Source: Desulfobacteraceae bacterium | Lineage (GTDB): Bacteria; Desulfobacterota; DSM-4660; Desulfatiglandales; Desulfatiglandaceae | Assembly: GCA_020349865.1 (NCBI GenBank) | Contig: CP070700.1 | Location: 1,679,134-1,693,807, forward strand | DNA: 14,674 nucleotides | Direction of reading: 5' to 3' | Shown: piece after piece, positions 14,402 to 14,674 of the stretch | How positions within the stretch are numbered: position 1 is the first letter of the stretch | Layout: each line of letters opens with the position of its first letter | The notes under the pieces: model-generated | The model's database searches: none | What the model was told of the DNA's origin: nothing | What the model saw: the letters and a program-made list of their open reading frames with translations, nothing else | Program-made: the position numbers and the translations under genes

Positions 14402-14674
14402 TTATTTTTTAAATATATCCAACTCCAGCTGTCTTTCCTGGATGTGAGAATCCACCTTATTTAAAAAATTTTCCCGCGAAATTCCGTGTTGAACCTTACC
14501 ATCGAGTGTTCTTACGGAAAGTGTTCCAGATTCTTTTTCTTTACTGCCAATCGTAACCATGAGTGGAATTTTATTTAGCTGCGCAACTCGTATTTTTTTG
14601 TTCAGGCTCTCGGCTCGGCTGTCAAGCGCAGCACGCAATCCCGCCCGCTCAAGGGATATTTTGACCTCATTGGC
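14402..14674 (-). CDS. thrS: Threonyl-tRNA synthetase, C-terminal end (partial)
   Basis: The last 90 residues of threonyl-tRNA synthetase; the rest lies beyond the right edge. The sequence belongs to the class IIa anticodon-binding domain: GLRAALDSRAESLNKKI, then AQLNKIPLMVTIGSKE, TLSVRTLDG and HGISRENFL match the usual order in ThrS (the KIR-AQL-KIP-M---G-KE strand, then the SVR--DG strand). The enzyme charges tRNA-Thr in the cytoplasm. The frame is open to base 14674, with no start in the window that would suit a separate gene. Confidence 0.9.
   Translation of the reverse strand, partial: ANEVKISLERAGLRAALDSRAESLNKKIRVAQLNKIPLMVTIGSKEKESGTLSVRTLDGKVQHGISRENFLNKVDSHIQERQLELDIFKK

Noticed and set aside
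1..14674. CRISPR arrays, transposases, tRNA or rRNA genes
   Set aside because: No regularly spaced repeats, transposase-like proteins or tRNA-like cloverleaf and CCA-type ends were recognised on either strand by eye.

Overview
The window looks like chromosome of an anaerobic, formate-metabolising bacterium, most likely a Desulfobacterota (deltaproteobacterial) sulfate reducer or syntroph. The reasons are soluble NuoE/NuoF-linked formate dehydrogenase genes, a selenocysteine formate dehydrogenase with a bacterial SECIS-like hairpin, sigma-54-type regulation and moderate GC. This placement is inference from gene content, not from a marker gene.

Layout. Bases 3-218 are the 3' end of a small DUF4242-like protein, closed by a perfect hairpin terminator (291-325). 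Then, all on the plus strand: a soluble GAF-domain histidine kinase (551-1810) overlapping an NtrC-type sigma-54 activator (1797-3212). A 340-bp gap follows, holding two small dyads and a good -24/-12 sigma-54 promoter (3465-3482). After it come a response regulator without a DNA-binding domain (3552-4241), a NuoE-like [2Fe-2S] subunit (4308-4850), a 1048-aa NuoF-GltD fusion flavoprotein (4862-8008) and a 974-aa cysteine-type formate dehydrogenase catalytic subunit (8059-10983). On the minus strand, tail to tail with it, is a second formate dehydrogenase catalytic subunit (13796-11028). It carries an in-frame UGA at the selenocysteine position with a SECIS-like hairpin, and is also cut by one in-frame TAA. 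Further right on the minus strand are a small VanZ-like membrane protein, a G/A-rich inverted repeat and the 3' end of thrS.

How they fit together. The simplest reading is that the kinase phosphorylates the NtrC-type activator, which opens the sigma-54 promoter of the response regulator-nuoE-nuoF/gltD-fdhA operon. The enzyme would be a cytoplasmic formate dehydrogenase exchanging electrons with NAD(H) at the NuoF half and with a second nucleotide (NAD(P)H) at the GltD half, which makes an electron-bifurcating or transhydrogenating complex possible.

The most unusual observation is a C-terminal module of about 67 residues, aligned without gaps (24/67 identical by eye). It is shared by the operon's response regulator and by the catalytic subunit FdhA, ends both proteins, and is absent from the second FdhA. 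This suggests that a receiver-domain protein acts on the formate dehydrogenase complex at protein level, or that both dock on a common partner. I know of no described system of this kind.
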